Assembly: GCA_022767745.1 (NCBI GenBank)
Contig: JALENN010000007.1
Span: forward strand, 62,001 to 126,000
Direction of reading: 5' to 3'
Source of the DNA: Alistipes sp.
GTDB taxonomy: Bacteria > Bacteroidota > Bacteroidia > Bacteroidales > Rikenellaceae
DNA length: 64,000 nt
The notes below the pieces were generated by a model. The model did not search any database, was not told the DNA's origin, and worked only from the letters and a program-made list of their open reading frames with translations. The position numbers and the translations under genes are program-made. This document shows, piece after piece, positions 62,357-64,000 of the stretch; within the stretch, counting starts at the first letter, position 1; each line of letters begins with the position of its first letter.

Positions 62357-63739
62357 ATGAAACTTGAAAACACGTCGCCCGAACGTATCGCGGCCCTTGC
62401 GGTTGCGCAGCGGGCATATTTCGGGTCGGGCGCGACGCTCGGCATCGATTTCAGGCGCGAGCAGCTGCGCCGTCTGGGCGCGGCGATGAAGAAGTGGGAG
62501 CGTCCGCTGTGCGAGGCCCTGTGGCAGGACCTGCACAAGTCGGAGGAGGAGGCCATATTGACCGAGCTGAGCATCGTCGAGGGGGAGATACGCAACCACC
62601 TGCGCCACCTGAAGCGTTGGATGCGGTGGGAACGCCACCGTACGCCGCTGAAGATGTGGCCCTCGCGCAGCCGCGTTGTGAGCGAGCCGCTCGGCTGTGC
62701 GCTGATAGTCTCGCCGTGGAACTATCCCGTGCAGCTGTTGCTGAACCCGCTGGTGGGAGCCATTTCGGCCGGGTGTACGGCTCTGCTGAAGCCGTCGCCC
62801 TATGTGCCGCACGTGTCGCGCGTGTTGGAGCAGCTGATCGCAGATACGTTCGACGAACGCTATGTGGCCGTCGTGCAGGGCAACCGCGAGGTGAACGGAC
62901 GCCTGCTGGCGGAGCGTTACGACGTGATATTCTTCACGGGCAGCCCCTCGCTCGGGCGCATCGTCATGCGTGCCGCGGCGGAGCACCTCACGCCCGTGGT
63001 GTTGGAGTTAGGCGGCAAGAGCCCCTGTATCGTCGACCGAGATGCCGATGTCGACCTTGCGGCGCGCCGCATCGTCTGGGGCAAGACCCTCAATGCGGGG
63101 CAGACATGTATCGCCCCCGACTACCTGCTGATCCACCGTCCGCTGCGCGAACGTTTCATCGAGGCGTTCCGCCGCGAGGTGCGGCGCATGCACGGCGACG
63201 ATCCGCGTGAGGACCGCCATCTGGTGCGTATGGTCGACGAGCGTGCCTTCGACCGCGTGTCGGCATATCTCAAGGACGGCCACGTGGTGGCGGGAGGCGC
63301 CGTGCGGCGAGAGGAACGGTATATCGAGCCCACGCTGCTGGCCGATGTCGACCCGTCGTCGGCCGTCATGCAGGAGGAGATATTCGGCCCCGTGCTGCCG
63401 ATGATTGCGTTCGACGAACTGGACGAGGCGGTGAACTTCGTCACCGAGCGCGAGAAGCCGCTGGCGCTGTATTACTTCGGTGCTGAAAGCGTTGGGCGCG
63501 AAGTCATACGCCGCACCTCGTCGGGCGGCGCTTGCATCAACGACACCATCATGCATATCGCCAACGAGAATATCCCCTTCGGCGGCGTGGGCAACTCGGG
63601 CATGGGCCGCTACCACGGCCGCGAGAGCTTCGACGCCTTCTCGCACCGCCGTTCGGTGGTGCTGGCCCCCACGTGGATCGACCTGCCTTTCCGATATATG
63701 CCTTACCGTATGTTCGGTTGGGTGAAGAAGATACTCTGA
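62357..63739 (+). CDS. Aldehyde dehydrogenase, ALDH3-like
   Basis: The 460-residue protein is of class-3 length. It carries the nucleotide-binding WNYPVQLLLNPLVGAISAGC, the GSPSLGRIVM turn, catalytic Glu217 in LELGGKSPC and Cys251 in NAGQTCIAPDY, and the later EIFGPVLP. The C-terminal LPFRYMPYRMFGWVKKIL resembles the membrane-associated tail of fatty-aldehyde ALDH3 enzymes. It oxidises aldehydes to acids with NAD(P). It follows the SDR gene in the same direction, so the two may act in sequence. Confidence 0.92.
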   Translation: MKLENTSPERIAALAVAQRAYFGSGATLGIDFRREQLRRLGAAMKKWERPLCEALWQDLHKSEEEAILTELSIVEGEIRNHLRHLKRWMRWERHRTPLKMWPSRSRVVSEPLGCALIVSPWNYPVQLLLNPLVGAISAGCTALLKPSPYVPHVSRVLEQLIADTFDERYVAVVQGNREVNGRLLAERYDVIFFTGSPSLGRIVMRAAAEHLTPVVLELGGKSPCIVDRDADVDLAARRIVWGKTLNAGQTCIAPDYLLIHRPLRERFIEAFRREVRRMHGDDPREDRHLVRMVDERAFDRVSAYLKDGHVVAGGAVRREERYIEPTLLADVDPSSAVMQEEIFGPVLPMIAFDELDEAVNFVTEREKPLALYYFGAESVGREVIRRTSSGGACINDTIMHIANENIPFGGVGNSGMGRYHGRESFDAFSHRRSVVLAPTWIDLPFRYMPYRMFGWVKKIL

Positions 63740-63760
63740 CGGTTGCATCGGCCGAAAATA

Positions 63761-63794
63761 ACCGAGGACGGACCCGCAAGGGCCCGTCCTCGGT
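63761..63794. terminator. Bidirectional terminator between the ALDH and HMA genes
   Basis: ACCGAGGACGGACCC / GGGCCCGTCCTCGGT with a GCAA loop forms a 15-base-pair stem with one mismatch between convergent genes. Confidence 0.85.
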
Positions 63795-63804
63795 CTGTTA
63801 TGCG

Positions 63805-64000
63805 CTAGAGTTTATCGCTGAGGCGGTATTCGCCCGCCTGCTCGTTTACGATGCGCTGGAGCTCCGCGAGAGGTATCTCGCCTGCGGTGAACTCCACCGT
63901 GGCCTCGGCGGGCGAGAGGGTCACCGTGGCCTTGACGCCCTCGATCGAGTTGAGGGCCTTCTCGACACGTGCGCGGCAGTGGCCGCACATCATGCCTTCG
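63805..64000 (-). CDS. Heavy-metal-associated domain protein, cut by the window edge
   Basis: The visible C-terminal ~64 residues hold the metal-binding motif M-x-C-x-x-C (EGMMCGHCRARVEKALNSI), then GVKATVTLSPAEATVEF, and end in LSDKL. The frame is open to the edge, and the residues before the motif (Glu-Gly) fit an HMA domain, so the true start lies upstream, outside the window. It may be the end of a copper P-type ATPase or a small metallochaperone; I cannot tell which. Confidence 0.8.
   Translation of the reverse strand, partial: EGMMCGHCRARVEKALNSIEGVKATVTLSPAEATVEFTAGEIPLAELQRIVNEQAGEYRLSDKL

Noticed and set aside
1..64000. CRISPR arrays, insertion sequences, integrases, tRNA and rRNA genes
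   Set aside because: I checked the gene-free stretches for repeats, terminal inverted repeats and tRNA-like ends and saw none.

Overview
The window is chromosomal DNA from a high-GC member of the Bacteroidales, most like Alistipes (Rikenellaceae). The evidence is a full SusC/SusD pair with DUF5000 and DUF4998 lipoproteins, lipoproteins of fimbrillin-like, DUF4270, DUF4465 and DUF4836 type, GldE, anaerobe-style housekeeping genes, and promoters of the Bacteroidetes form (TTTG or TTG, about 19-20 bases, then TAnnTTTG). Start codons mostly lack Shine-Dalgarno sites. The genus is inference. I found no tRNA, rRNA, insertion sequence, phage gene or CRISPR array.

Layout. 1-2082: end of the ribosomal alpha operon (rpsD partial, rpoA, rplQ). 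2355-7810, all minus strand: an MgtC-like protein, a split LysO lysine exporter, an EamA transporter and a NatA/NatB-like ABC exporter. 8020-11773: the most unusual segment, with two closely related cobalamin riboswitches, each with its own promoter, leading into paralogous DUF4465 lipoproteins. The first protein carries an added fimbrillin-like domain and is preceded by a 42-residue peptide gene. 12032-17826: a DUF4836-like protein, galE, a small outer-membrane barrel, an exported Asp/Glu racemase-like protein, rplY and pth. 17915-19919 (minus): a YitT protein and a TIGR01212 radical SAM protein. 20075-26322: priA, comF, dnaB and comM. 26411-33022: murG-murC-ftsQ-ftsA-ftsZ, the distal half of the division and cell wall cluster, followed by gldE, a phosphopantetheinyl transferase and a MATE pump. 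36506-45587 (minus): a secreted C1 peptidase, topA, a DUF4270 lipoprotein, a one-domain glycogen synthase, queA, truB, uppP and DUF3098. 46015-53219: a four-gene SusC/SusD locus on the plus strand. 53516-56852 (minus): ftsX and a YfhO protein. 56967 to the end: a polyprenyl synthetase, an FHS-family MFS transporter, a serine-type sulfatase, an SDR/ALDH pair and a truncated heavy-metal-associated domain.

How the genes relate. The riboswitch pair suggests a cobamide-responsive surface system with no linked BtuB transporter; the DUF4465 proteins may be BtuH-like B12 binders. The SusCD locus lies between ftsX and DUF3098-uppP-truB-queA, genes that I recall as neighbours in related genomes, so it looks inserted. 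Its SusC gene has a run of nine C in the signal-peptide region, a possible phase-variation site. FtsQ carries a charged insertion of about 110 residues. Everything here rests on reading the sequence and remembered family knowledge; no search was run.
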